Source: an uncultured Olsenella sp.
GTDB taxonomy: Bacteria > Actinomycetota > Coriobacteriia > Coriobacteriales > Atopobiaceae
Reading direction: 5' to 3'
NCBI GenBank assembly: GCA_900540955.1
Contig: UQIF01000005.1
Location: 1-64,000, forward strand
DNA length: 64,000 bases
In this document: in pieces, positions 42,599 to 51,600 of the stretch
How the letters are laid out: the number at the start of each line of letters is the position of its first letter
How positions within the stretch are numbered: the first letter of the stretch is position 1
Made by a program: the position numbers and the translations under genes
The notes under the pieces: model-generated
What the model was told of the DNA's origin: nothing
Seen by the model: the letters and a program-made list of their open reading frames with translations, nothing else
Databases searched by the model: none

Positions 42599-44367
42599 TA
42601 ATCCAAATCCGCGACCTGGCCCTCGCGGATCGACGTGTTCAGCCAATCGCTGTCGGGCCGGCTGATCAAGCGCGCGTTGTTGTAGGCCATGTTCATCGTC
42701 AGGATTGTCTGGCCCAAGTAGGCGCCCGACTCGACCAGCTCGACCACGAGCGCGACGTCGGGCCGCTCGTCGTCGGTGAGGTCGAGCGGCAGCAAGAGGC
42801 TCATCGAGTTCTTGGTCGGGTAGAAGGCGGGTACCGCGGTCTTGAAGTTCCACTCGACGCGCTTCTGCGCGAGCTCGATGGCGTCGTCGAGTCGGTTGAC
42901 CAGGCGGCGCTTGGTCCGCGCGTCGGCCTCGATCTCGTCGCGCAGGTCCTGCAGCGCGACCGAGCGCGCGCCCGTGCCCTCGGCCCGCTCGACGCGGTCC
43001 AGCGCCTCGAGCGCGGCGTTGTTTCCGCGCAGCTCCTCCTCGAGGAACTCGTACGGCAGCCGCCCGATGTTGTCCAGCAGGATGTGGTCGGCGTCCCGCT
43101 GCAGCGGCCGCTGCCCGTCGAACAGCAGGTCCTCCTTGCGGCTGAAGTACGCCGCGCGCTGGGGGAGCGGGTTGAAGGTGCTCACGAGCTTCTTGCCCCA
43201 TTGCCTGGAGCCGGCCTTGCAGAATTCCTCGAAGTGCCACGGCGCGGAGCCGAACGCGGTCGGCGAGAAGCACGCGTAGATCGCCTCGTAGGTCTTGTCC
43301 ACGAGACCCGTGTTGAACGCGGCGATGCCCTTCTCGGCGTTTTCGAGGACCTTGCCCTCGTAATCGAGCCGGTAGAAGGTGTAGGTGAGGTAGCTGCCCA
43401 GGATGGGGTAGGCGTCCTCCTCGTAGTCGAAGCTCCACTGCTCGGGCAGGGCCATCTCGGCGAGCGAGGCGAGCATTTTGTTCCAGTCGCCGATGTGCGC
43501 CCATTTGCCAAAGAGCTCGCCGGGCTTCTCTTTTTGGCGGGCGCGGCTGTCGATGAAGAGAAGGACCCACGGCTTCGAGCCGGGGATTTGGGCGTCGCGG
43601 TCGCGCTTGATGGTGGCCTCGACCAGGGTCTCGCCGTCGTCTCGAATGCAGCTGAGCGGAAAGCTTACCTTGCCGTCGAAATAGCGCAGGGTCCGGGTGC
43701 TGAGGGCGTGGCCCCAGTCGCGGTTCAGCAGGGCCTTGAGATCGATGTTCGCCTTCGCGCAGGCGGCTAGCTTCTGGAGCTGCTTCTCGGGTGTCCACAC
43801 GAGGTCGGTGAAGTCGCGGCCGGCTGCCGCCAGCTCCTCGATCACGTCCTCCGGCACCGGCGAGTCGAGGTAGTCCTCGGAGTCGCGCGCCGCCTCGAAC
43901 GCCTCGGCGGGCAGCGGCGGCAGGGGCTCGGTCGCCTCCGGCAGCGAGCTGAACGGGTCCTTGTCGCGGCTTTTGCGCACGCTCTCGAGGCTGGGAATGA
44001 ACGAGATGTACCACGGCCTGGTGTCGGCGCGCGTGCTGCGGCTGATGGAGACCTCGAGCGGAAGTCCGTTGGCCCTGAGGTTTCTGGTCGGGAATGTGAC
44101 GGTTTTCTCGTTGAACATGCGGAGCGCGCGCACTTTGTAGGCGTACGCCCAGTCGCCGACGAGACGCTCGAGATAGTCGGCCTCGTCGTAGAGCTGCGCG
44201 ATGACCTCCCGCAGCTTGTACGGCACGGTGACAAACCGGAGGAAGTCCGGGCTGAGCTCGGAGTAGATCTCCTGCGGCACGGGCTTGGTCTTGTAGGTAT
44301 CGGTCCCAAGGGCCAGCTCGATGGTCCGGCGGTCTTCCTCGGTCAGCGGCGTGGGCTCCGCGTTCAT
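42598..44367 (-). CDS. DUF3825 domain protein
   Basis: A 589-residue protein; the DUF3825 pattern is seen in WAHIGDWNKMLASLAEMALP, EQWSFDYEEDAYPILGSYLT and RLDYEGKVLENAEKGIAAFN. The N-terminal 90 residues and a central copy share the phrase WAYAYKVRALRMFNEKTVTF / WGHALSTRTLRYFDGKVSFP, a duplicated OST-HTH-like element. The ATG at 44367 with GAGGA upstream is chosen; an in-frame extension through the palindromic repeat at 44.4 kb is not likely to be coding. First chromosomal gene after the attachment site. Function is not established. Confidence 0.75.
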   Translation of the reverse strand: MNAEPTPLTEEDRRTIELALGTDTYKTKPVPQEIYSELSPDFLRFVTVPYKLREVIAQLYDEADYLERLVGDWAYAYKVRALRMFNEKTVTFPTRNLRANGLPLEVSISRSTRADTRPWYISFIPSLESVRKSRDKDPFSSLPEATEPLPPLPAEAFEAARDSEDYLDSPVPEDVIEELAAAGRDFTDLVWTPEKQLQKLAACAKANIDLKALLNRDWGHALSTRTLRYFDGKVSFPLSCIRDDGETLVEATIKRDRDAQIPGSKPWVLLFIDSRARQKEKPGELFGKWAHIGDWNKMLASLAEMALPEQWSFDYEEDAYPILGSYLTYTFYRLDYEGKVLENAEKGIAAFNTGLVDKTYEAIYACFSPTAFGSAPWHFEEFCKAGSRQWGKKLVSTFNPLPQRAAYFSRKEDLLFDGQRPLQRDADHILLDNIGRLPYEFLEEELRGNNAALEALDRVERAEGTGARSVALQDLRDEIEADARTKRRLVNRLDDAIELAQKRVEWNFKTAVPAFYPTKNSMSLLLPLDLTDDERPDVALVVELVESGAYLGQTILTMNMAYNNARLISRPDSDWLNTSIREGQVADLD

Positions 44368-44422
44368 GGCATCCTCGCTTTCGGGTGGGTTAATTGCTTC
44401 CATTATGGGCGCGCGTACCGGT

Positions 44423-44520
44423 CTGGGACAAAAGGGACGGGGGATTTCGTCCCAAATTATGGAGGTCCCTGCTCCCGTCGTCACAACTTGGGACGAAATC
44501 CCCCGTCCCTTTTGTCCCAG
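44423..44520. repeat. Dispersed palindromic repeat, copy 1
   Basis: A 98-bp unit whose ends (TGGGACAAAAGGGACGGGGG and its complement) form a long near-perfect hairpin around a variable centre. It lies between divergent genes (DUF3825 and nitrilase). Like copies 2-4, it is intergenic. Confidence 0.9.
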
Positions 44521-44696
44521 ACCCTGCGGCCTGTCCGCGTGTTTCTCGCCAGTGTCGATTCGCGCGCCGGCAGGTTGCCCTCGCGTGACGCTGTGAAAAC
44601 TCTTTGCGGGCGCCCTGCTTGGTGCGCGACGCCCGGCGTAAAACAAACGCGTGCCGCGCGGTCATCGCGGCAGCCGCCTACGAAGGGAGCATCAAA

Positions 44697-45602
44697 ATGT
44701 ACGAGGACATCATCACCGTGTCGACCGTAACGCTCCGACCCATGTGGGGCCAGAAGGAGCAGAACCTCAACCGGATCCTGGGTTACATGAAGGCGGCAAA
44801 AAAGAAGGGCTCTGACCTCGTGGTCTTCCCTGAGATGGCGCTTACCGCCTACGACGACGAGGCCGAAAAGCCGCTCGAGGAAAAGATGCAGTACAAGCTC
44901 GCCGAGACCGTCCCGGGCCCCTCGACCAACAAGGTCGCCGAGCTTGCCAAGGAGCTCGGCCTGTACGTGGTCATGGGCATGCCGATCAAGGACGCCCAGA
45001 AGCCCGGCACCATCTACAACGGCCTCGCGATCTTCACGCCCGAGGGCCTGGCCGGCGACTACCACAAGATGCACCTTCCGGCGCCCGAGCCCAACTGGGC
45101 AACGCGCGGCGACAAGCCATTCATCCTCGACACTCCGTGGGGCCCGATCGGCTGTGCCATCTGCTACGACACGTATTGCTTCCCCGAGCTGATGGATTAC
45201 TACGTGGCAAAGGGCTGCCGCATGTACATCAACTCGACGGCGCTCGCGCACTGCCACGGCAAGTGCCTGGGCGACGACACGCTGCGCGCGCAGTGCATCC
45301 GCGAGGGCATCTTCATCGTGTCGTCCAACCTCGGCGGCCTCGACAAGGACAACTATTTTTGGGGCGGCAGCTCCATCCTGGGTCCGTCCGCGAAGACCTG
45401 GGAGCCGCATTACTACGCCGGCATGCCCTTTACCGCAGAGGGCGCCGACGAGGAGGCCATGTACACCGCAACGATCGACCTTTCGCTGGCCACGCGCTTC
45501 CTCTACAAGCACAACCCCGCGGTCAACGGCACCGATTGGCGCCCCGAGAAGTACGTCGGCATGTTCCAGGACGTGCTTGCTGACAAGAGCTTCGGTAAGT
45601 AG
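44697..45602 (+). CDS. Carbon-nitrogen hydrolase (nitrilase superfamily)
   Basis: A 301-residue amidase/nitrilase-family enzyme. The Glu-Lys-Cys catalytic triad is visible as LVVFPEMALTAY, GDYHKMHLPAPE and AICYDTYCFPEL. Members cut C-N bonds of amides or nitriles; the substrate cannot be told. ATG at 44697 has AAGGGAG 6 nt upstream. Single-gene unit, with a palindromic repeat on each side, which may end its transcript. Confidence 0.85.
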   Translation: MYEDIITVSTVTLRPMWGQKEQNLNRILGYMKAAKKKGSDLVVFPEMALTAYDDEAEKPLEEKMQYKLAETVPGPSTNKVAELAKELGLYVVMGMPIKDAQKPGTIYNGLAIFTPEGLAGDYHKMHLPAPEPNWATRGDKPFILDTPWGPIGCAICYDTYCFPELMDYYVAKGCRMYINSTALAHCHGKCLGDDTLRAQCIREGIFIVSSNLGGLDKDNYFWGGSSILGPSAKTWEPHYYAGMPFTAEGADEEAMYTATIDLSLATRFLYKHNPAVNGTDWRPEKYVGMFQDVLADKSFGK

Positions 45603-45673
45603 GGGAGAGGTCAGACGGACGCAGCGCCCTTCTTGCTGCAAAACTGATCAGTTTTTCTGGAAAGAAGTGCCAA

Positions 45674-45772
45674 CTGGGGACAAAAGGGACGGGGGATTTT
45701 GTCCCAAAACGTGGAGAAGGGGAAAGGACTCTCCACAACTTGGGGCGAAATCCCCCGTCCCTTTTGTCCCAG
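45674..45772. repeat. Dispersed palindromic repeat, copy 2
   Basis: A 99-bp copy with slight changes in its left arm (an extra G and GATTTTGTCCC for GATTTCGTCCC). It follows the nitrilase gene by about 70 bp. The rest of 45,603-45,984 holds the leader of the PTS genes. Confidence 0.9.
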
Positions 45773-45896
45773 GAGGGGTACCGTTCGGCGAGAAAAACAT
45801 GCCGTTCGGCCGTTGTGCTAGAAACGAGGCCGGCGGAGTGCCAAAATCCGAACTCGAAAAAGAAATGAGGAAGGTTACCGAGTCCCTCGGACATGG

Positions 45897-45960
45897 GCCT
45901 AACCAAAGTCTTTCGGTGCCGCTATGCTTTTGTTGCGCGCGCACCGGGTCTTGGTTGGGC
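45897..45960 (+). promoter_or_regulatory. Leader hairpin upstream of the PTS IIA gene
   Basis: GCCTAACCAA (45897) pairs with TTGGTTGGGC (to 45960), and an inner CGGTGC/GCACCG stem lies at 45914 and 45941. It is 25 nt upstream of the IIA start. Because a BglG-type antiterminator is in the same operon, it could be its RNA target or an overlapping terminator; I see no clear canonical RAT sequence. Confidence 0.4.
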
Positions 45961-45984
45961 TTGATTTATGAAGGGACAAGCAAC

Positions 45985-46497
45985 ATGGGCTTCTTTTCTC
46001 GTTTAATGGGCGGCGGGCACGAGCAGGCGGATAAGGCACCCGAGTTTGAAATCCTCGCCCCTGTTTCCGGAGAACTTGTTCCCCTTGAGAAAACCGCAGA
46101 CCCCGTTTTCAGCGGCCGAGCCATGGGCGACGGCGTTGCCGTTGATCCTGACGGCGAGACCGTCCTCGCCCCCGTTTCCGGCACGGTTGCCGCGCTTTTC
46201 CCGACCGGCCACGCCTTCGCCATCTCATCCGACAACAGCTCCGCCCAGGTCATGGTGCACATCGGCATCGACACCGTGAAGCTGAATGGCGAGGGCTTCC
46301 AGACGCTTGTTGCCCAGGGCGACCACGTTGATGCGGGCCAGCCGGTCGTCAAAATCGACCTTGCGGCCATCCGCGCCGCCGGCTTCGACCCCACGGTCTT
46401 CGTCGTCGTGTGCGAGCGCGCCGAGGGCTCCACGCTGCGCGAGCGCGCCGCCGGCCCCGTCGCCGCCAAAGAACCCGTCAGCTGGCTTTCCGAGTAA
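45985..46497 (+). CDS. PTS glucose-type IIA domain protein
   Basis: A 170-residue cytoplasmic IIA protein of the glucose/sucrose family, which passes phosphate from HPr-His to the IIB domain. The active His is in MVHIGIDTVKLNGEGF and the second His in FPTGHAFAISS; the family start EILAPVSGELVPLEKTADPV is intact. ATG at 45985 with AAGGGA upstream. It precedes the antiterminator and the IIBC gene; the IIBC protein has no IIA of its own, so this is its likely partner. Confidence 0.88.
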   Translation: MGFFSRLMGGGHEQADKAPEFEILAPVSGELVPLEKTADPVFSGRAMGDGVAVDPDGETVLAPVSGTVAALFPTGHAFAISSDNSSAQVMVHIGIDTVKLNGEGFQTLVAQGDHVDAGQPVVKIDLAAIRAAGFDPTVFVVVCERAEGSTLRERAAGPVAAKEPVSWLSE

Positions 46498-46515
46498 ACC
46501 CACACGGTGAATGCC

Positions 46516-47376
46516 ATGGTAATCAAGCGCGTTTTCAACAATAACGTCGCGATGGTCACTTCCGACGACGGCGCCGAGCTCATCGTGATCGGCAGGGGCC
46601 TGTGCTTTGGCCGCCGCGCCGGCGACCTCGTCGAGGCTTCCTCCGTCGAGAAGACCTACGCCCTGTGCGAGTCCACGGCCAACGACGCCCGCGCCCTCGA
46701 CCGGCTGTCCAGCCTGCTCGAGTCCATTCCCGTGATTAACCTGGCGATTTCCGAGGATATCGTCGAGATGCTGCGCGAAGAGCTCGACGTGAACATCGAC
46801 GACGCGATCCTCATCGCGCTCGCCGACCACATCACCCTCGCCCTCGACCGAGAGCGCAAGGGCGTCCCCTGCGAGAACCCGCTGCTCCTCGAGATCCAGC
46901 AGTTCTACCGCAAGGAGTACGGACTCGCCGGCCGCGCGCTCAAGATTATCAAGGATTACCTGGGCATTCAGATGAGCGACGAGGAGCGGGGCTTCATCAC
47001 CCTGCACATCGTGAACGCCACCATGCCGCAGCGCGCCGACCGCCTCATCGTCTCGGTCCAGCTCGTCCGCGACGTCCTCGCCATCGTCTCCGACCGCTAC
47101 CAGACAACCCTCGACGACACGTCGCTGCCCTACGAGCGCTTCGTCCGGCACCTGCAGTTCTTTGCGCAGCGTGCACTCGACCCTAAGGCTGGCCAAGTCA
47201 AGGACGACACGCTCTTCTTGATTGAGCGAAACAACTATCCAAAGGCCTTCTCGTGCTCAGAGGCTATAGCCGATCACTTGCTCGCCTCGTTTGGCGTGAG
47301 CGTGACCGATGCCGAGAAGAGCTATCTCGCATATCACATTGTTAACTTGCTTGGGGAACCCGGGCCCCGGGCATAG
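46516..47376 (+). CDS. BglG/LicT-family transcription antiterminator
   Basis: A 286-residue RNA-binding regulator. The N-terminal CAT domain begins MVIKRVFNNNVAMVTSDDGA; two PRD domains follow with the regulatory histidines (GFITLHIVNATMP; SYLAYHIVNLLGE). PTS-dependent phosphorylation of the PRDs sets activity; in the active state it binds a leader RNA and blocks a terminator. A GTG at 46507 is an alternative start. It lies between IIA and IIBC and should control this operon. Confidence 0.88.
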   Translation: MVIKRVFNNNVAMVTSDDGAELIVIGRGLCFGRRAGDLVEASSVEKTYALCESTANDARALDRLSSLLESIPVINLAISEDIVEMLREELDVNIDDAILIALADHITLALDRERKGVPCENPLLLEIQQFYRKEYGLAGRALKIIKDYLGIQMSDEERGFITLHIVNATMPQRADRLIVSVQLVRDVLAIVSDRYQTTLDDTSLPYERFVRHLQFFAQRALDPKAGQVKDDTLFLIERNNYPKAFSCSEAIADHLLASFGVSVTDAEKSYLAYHIVNLLGEPGPRA

Positions 47377-47399
47377 CGTGCCTGTTCATAGGTTTCAAA

Positions 47400-47420
47400 G
47401 GTGGGGCCGCCGGCCTCGCC
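47400..47420 (+). promoter_or_regulatory. Possible small hairpin between antiterminator and IIBC genes
   Basis: GGTGGGGCC (47400-47408) can pair with GGCCTCGCC (47412-47420) with two G-U pairs, and a short T-run follows at about 47,429. It may be a weak terminator under antiterminator control. Confidence 0.25.
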
Positions 47421-47481
47421 GTGGGCACTTTTGGCTTTTGCGCAGGCTCTACCAAAGGAAAGAAGGAAGGGAGTAAACGCC

Positions 47482-49101
47482 ATGACCACAGAAAAGAAAA
47501 AGCCCAACTTCAAAGGCGCCTTGGAGGTGTTCGCGAAGTCGATCGTCCAGCCGATGATGTACCTTTCGGTTGCCGGCATCCTGCTCATCGTGGGCATCAT
47601 CCTTACCAACAAGACCATCTGCGCGATGATTCCCGCGCTCGGCTCCGGCCCGCTCCAGCTCGTGGGCGCCGTCGTCTACCAGTCCCTGATGTTCATCATC
47701 AACAACCTCTCGATCATCTTCTGCGTGGGCATCGCCGGCGCAATGGCAAAGAAGAACAAGGGCCACGCCTCTCTCATCGCCCTGATGTCCTTCTTCCTGT
47801 TCCTTGAGGCCAACAACATCGTGCTCAGCGCCACCGGCGCCCTCGCCGAGGCGGGCGGCATGCTCGGTCTCGTCGGCACCGGCCAGACCACCGTCATGGG
47901 CATCCAGGTGCTCGACACCGGCGTCTTCGGCGGCATCATCCTCGGCTGCATCACCGGCGCCGTCTTCAACAAGTTCTCCAACAAGCAGTTCCCCATCGCG
48001 CTTTCGATGTTCTCGGGCGTCCGCTTCCCGTTCCTGATCATGATCCTCATCTCCTGGGTCATGGGCGCGGGCTTCTGCATCGTCTGGTCTCCCGTCCAGG
48101 GCGCCATCTCGTCTCTTGCCGGCATCATCAAGGAGTCGGGCAACATCGGCCTGTTCATCTACGGCATGCTCAACAAGCTGCTCGTTCCCACCGGCCTGCA
48201 CCACCTCGTCTACACCCCGTTCCAGTTCTCTGACGTGGGCGGCACCCTTGCCATGGGCGACCAGATCATCGCCGGCGCCTACCCCATCCGTGTCGCCGAG
48301 ATGGCCATGACCGGCCAGCCCTTCTCCGACAGCACCTACTTCAACAGCTACACCTTCAACAACCTCTGGCCTTACATCGGCATCGGCCTTGCCTTCATCA
48401 CCACCGCGTACAAGGAGAACAAGGAGAAGACCAAGGCGGTCATCATCCCGCTGATCATCACCGCCGTGCTCTCCTGCGTCACCGAGCCCATGGACTTCCT
48501 GTTTGTCTTCGCGGCCCCCGTGCTCTTCGTGATCCACTCCGTTCTCTCCGGCATCTTCGTGGTCCTGCTCAAGGTCCTCTCCGTGCCCGCCTCGACCGCC
48601 GGCGGCATCATCAACATCGTGGTCTCCAACCTGGTCCTCGGCGTGGACAAGACCAACTGGCCGGTGATGCTCGTCCTCGGAGTCGTCGACGCCGCCCTGT
48701 ACTTCTTCCTCTTTACCGTGCTTATCAAGAAGCTCAACCTCCACACCCCCGGCCGCGAGGAGGCCTCCGATCTCGCCGAGTCCGTGGCTGAGGGCGAGGC
48801 TGCGGCTTCCGTCGCCGTCAAGCAGGGCGCCGTCTCTGCGGCACCCGCCGAAGGCGTGGACGCGGGCATCGCCGACCTGGTCGCCGGCCTCGGCGGCAAG
48901 GACAACATCGAGGAGCTCGAGAACTGCTTCACGCGCCTCCGCGTGAACGTCAAGGACCCGAGCCTCGTCGACGAGACCCTGATCAACCACGTGCCCAACA
49001 GCGGAATCAACCGCAGCGGCAATGACATTCAGATCATCTTCGGCATGAAGGTCGCCGAGATGCGCGACAAGGTCGAGAACGCAATCGAGAAGGAGCAGTA
49101 G
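47482..49101 (+). CDS. PTS alpha-glucoside-type IIBC permease
   Basis: A 539-residue membrane transporter with the IIC domain first (about ten membrane segments, residues 20-430) and a C-terminal IIB domain whose phospho-Cys is in EELENCFTRLRVNV. The sequence GLHHLVYTPFQFS is typical of the maltose/alpha-glucoside group. It imports and phosphorylates a disaccharide. ATG at 47482 with AAGGGAG upstream. The GH4 hydrolase starts 3 nt after its stop. Confidence 0.88.
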   Translation: MTTEKKKPNFKGALEVFAKSIVQPMMYLSVAGILLIVGIILTNKTICAMIPALGSGPLQLVGAVVYQSLMFIINNLSIIFCVGIAGAMAKKNKGHASLIALMSFFLFLEANNIVLSATGALAEAGGMLGLVGTGQTTVMGIQVLDTGVFGGIILGCITGAVFNKFSNKQFPIALSMFSGVRFPFLIMILISWVMGAGFCIVWSPVQGAISSLAGIIKESGNIGLFIYGMLNKLLVPTGLHHLVYTPFQFSDVGGTLAMGDQIIAGAYPIRVAEMAMTGQPFSDSTYFNSYTFNNLWPYIGIGLAFITTAYKENKEKTKAVIIPLIITAVLSCVTEPMDFLFVFAAPVLFVIHSVLSGIFVVLLKVLSVPASTAGGIINIVVSNLVLGVDKTNWPVMLVLGVVDAALYFFLFTVLIKKLNLHTPGREEASDLAESVAEGEAAASVAVKQGAVSAAPAEGVDAGIADLVAGLGGKDNIEELENCFTRLRVNVKDPSLVDETLINHVPNSGINRSGNDIQIIFGMKVAEMRDKVENAIEKEQ

Positions 49102-49104
49102 GAA

Positions 49105-50487
49105 ATGATCATCACTCTGTGCGGCGGCGGGTCCACCTTTACCCCCGGCATCGTCAAGTCCATCGCTCTTCGCAAGGACGAGCTCGAGGTTGACGAGATT
49201 CGCCTTTACGACATCAACGAAGAGCGCCAGCGCAAGATCGGCGTGCTGGTCGACTGGATCTTGCACGAGGACCTCGGCCTGGACATCAAGCTCACGGTGA
49301 CCACCGACAAGGCGACCGCCTTCACCGACGCGAGCTTCGTGTTCGCCCAGATGCGCGTGGGCGGCTACGCGATGCGCGAGCAGGACGAGAAGATCCCGCT
49401 GCGCCACGGCTGCGTCGGCCAGGAGACCTGCGGCTGCGGCGGCCTTGCCTACGGCATGCGCACCATCTTCCCCATGGTCGAGCTCATCGACGACGTCGAG
49501 AAGTACGCAAAGAAGGACTACTGGATCCTCAACTACTCCAACCCCGCGGCCATCGTGTCCGAGGGCTGCCGCGTGCTGCGCCCGAATGCCCGCATCATCA
49601 ACATCTGCGACATGCCCATCGCCATCATCGACGTGGTCTGCGCCGCGCTCGACATCGAAAAGAAGGACGTCGAGTACGACTACTTCGGCCTCAACCACTT
49701 CGGCTGGTTCACCTCGATTCGCCACAAGGGCGAGGAGGTCCTGCCGCAGCTGCGCGAGTACATCAAGGAGCACCAGATTCTGCTGCCCGACTCCTACCTC
49801 AAGGGCATGGGCTCGCTCATGGCAAAGAAGCCCGAGGAGACCGCCGACGAGCACCCCGAGCAGAACCGCCACACCAAGGGCAGCTGGTACTACGTCTGGA
49901 AGGGCGAGTACGAGATCATGGAGTGCTTCCCGGAGTACCTGCCCAACACCTACCTGAACTACTACCTGCAGCAGAAGGAGTTCGTCGAGCACTCCAACCC
50001 CGAGCGCACCCGCGCGAACGAGGTTGAGGAGACGCGCGAGAAGAACCTCTTCGACGGCATCGACCACTACGAGAAGACCGGCGAGATCGACGAGAGCACG
50101 TTCTACGCAGGCAGCCACGGCGACTGGATTGCCGATCTGGCCATCGCGCTGAAGAACGACACCAAGCAGCGCTTCCTGGTCATCTGCCAGAACAAGGGCG
50201 CCATCCCCAACATGCCCTACGACGCCATGGTCGAGCTGCCCGCCTACATCGGCAAGAACGGCCCCGAGGTCATCAGCCGCGACAACATCCCGCTGTTCCA
50301 GCAGGGCCTCATGATGCAGCAGCTGAACTCCGAGAAGCTCGTGGTCGAGGCCACCATCGAGGGGTCCTACGAGAAGGCGCTCAAGGCCTTCACGCTGAAC
50401 AAGACCGTGCCGTCGATGAAGGTCGCCAAGGAGGTTCTCGACGACATGATCGAGGCCAACAAGGGCTTCTGGCCTGAGCTCAACTAA
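49105..50487 (+). CDS. 6-phospho-alpha-glucosidase (GH4)
   Basis: A 460-residue GH4 enzyme that needs NAD and a metal ion. The NAD-binding start is LCGGGSTFTPGIVKSIALR; the metal Cys is in NICDMPIAI and the His in LNHFGWFTS. It cuts the phospho-disaccharide made by the PTS into glucose and glucose 6-phosphate. It is translationally close to IIBC (3-nt gap) and completes the operon; a palindromic repeat follows it. Confidence 0.9.
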   Translation: MIITLCGGGSTFTPGIVKSIALRKDELEVDEIRLYDINEERQRKIGVLVDWILHEDLGLDIKLTVTTDKATAFTDASFVFAQMRVGGYAMREQDEKIPLRHGCVGQETCGCGGLAYGMRTIFPMVELIDDVEKYAKKDYWILNYSNPAAIVSEGCRVLRPNARIINICDMPIAIIDVVCAALDIEKKDVEYDYFGLNHFGWFTSIRHKGEEVLPQLREYIKEHQILLPDSYLKGMGSLMAKKPEETADEHPEQNRHTKGSWYYVWKGEYEIMECFPEYLPNTYLNYYLQQKEFVEHSNPERTRANEVEETREKNLFDGIDHYEKTGEIDESTFYAGSHGDWIADLAIALKNDTKQRFLVICQNKGAIPNMPYDAMVELPAYIGKNGPEVISRDNIPLFQQGLMMQQLNSEKLVVEATIEGSYEKALKAFTLNKTVPSMKVAKEVLDDMIEANKGFWPELN

Positions 50488-50538
50488 GAGCGAACCCGGG
50501 CCCCGCCTATGCAGTGAGAAGTGCACAGGCGGGGCCTT

Positions 50539-50634
50539 TGGGACAAAAGGGACGGGGGATTTCGTCCCAAATTGTGGAGGCCGGAGAAGGTCTCCTCGCA
50601 ATTTGGGACGAAATCCCCCGTCCCTTTTGTCCCA
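50539..50634. repeat. Dispersed palindromic repeat, copy 3
   Basis: A 96-bp copy with outer arms nearly identical to copies 1 and 4. It lies between convergent genes (GH4 and the 320-residue protein), where it could end transcription from both sides. Confidence 0.92.
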
Positions 50635-50637
50635 GGG

Positions 50638-51600
50638 TTACCAGTCGAGGTCGTGCTTCTCGGCGTAGGCGCGGGCATCGGCCTCAAACCAGGCCTGTGC
50701 CTGGCACCAGGCGACGAAGTCGGGCGTGTCTGCGATGATGACCTCGGCCTCGTGGACCGCGGCCATCGCCTCCTCGAAGCTGCCGGGCGCGTAGTCGGGT
50801 CGGTCGGGGAGGTAGACCTCGACAAAGACGGGCCGCATCATCGCGTACGCCGCACCTTGATTGAGCTGGGCGAACCCGCGAAGCGACCTTCGTGCGGCGG
50901 GCGTGCGCTCGAGCTTGTACAGCAGAAGGCAGCGCGCGAGGCTGGTCCAGGCGTTGCCCTGGGTGAAGCGTGCCTCGAGCGCGTTCAAACCTTCCTCGTA
51001 CTCGAGCCGTGCATACGCAAGCGCCGCGGTGTTTCGCGCGCCCAGCGGGTCGCCAGCCGATTCCGTGACCCCGAGGACGGAGTTCGCGGTCTCGAGCGCC
51101 ATCTTCCAACAGGCGCAGTCGGCGCAGGTCCGCGAGATGGCGGCGCGCAGGCGAAGCCGCGCCCGGTCCCAGGGGTTGCCCCAGTCGAGCTGCGCAAACG
51201 CGGGCCCGTCCGCGCACTTCTCCTCAAGTTCGCAGAGTGCGTCAAGCAGCTTGTCTGGCCGCCCGACCGTGGCGAGCGTGAGCAGCAGCTGTGCGTCGAG
51301 GCAGTCGGCATCTAACGAAAGCGCGGCCTGACACGCGCCGCGCAGGCTATCGAAGCGCTTGTTGCGCGCGGCCATGTACTGGTCGTCGTCAAGGAGGTCG
51401 TCGTCGCGGGCGGACTCGTTGAACTTGCGCATGGCCTGGGCGAGCAGGGCGAAGGCCCGCTCGGCGTCGTCGTCGATGTAGGCCTCCGGGTTCTGGCGGA
51501 CGGCGAGTAGCAGCTCCTCGTACGCGGCGTCAGACAACTGGCCGAGCTTTTGCCTGCGCCTAGAAGCGCACCGAAGAATCAGTTCCTCTTGGAAGTTCAA
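50638..51600 (-). CDS. Helical-repeat protein, partner of the next gene
   Basis: A 320-residue protein built of helix pairs resembling tetratricopeptide repeats (AYARLEYEEGLNALEARFTQ, NAWTSLARCLLLYKLERTPA). It starts with TTG at 51600, overlapping the upstream gene's stop by 4 nt (TTGA) with GGGAGGCGAG as ribosome site. No family recognised. The two genes share layout and composition and may be distant paralogues working together. Confidence 0.65.
   Translation of the reverse strand: MNFQEELILRCASRRRQKLGQLSDAAYEELLLAVRQNPEAYIDDDAERAFALLAQAMRKFNESARDDDLLDDDQYMAARNKRFDSLRGACQAALSLDADCLDAQLLLTLATVGRPDKLLDALCELEEKCADGPAFAQLDWGNPWDRARLRLRAAISRTCADCACWKMALETANSVLGVTESAGDPLGARNTAALAYARLEYEEGLNALEARFTQGNAWTSLARCLLLYKLERTPAARRSLRGFAQLNQGAAYAMMRPVFVEVYLPDRPDYAPGSFEEAMAAVHEAEVIIADTPDFVAWCQAQAWFEADARAYAEKHDLDW

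Noticed and set aside
47449..50601. Very long (1050-residue) minus-strand open frame opposite the PTS IIBC and GH4 genes
   Set aside because: It is antisense to two well-recognised genes, starts inside a palindromic repeat, and is a codon-bias artefact.
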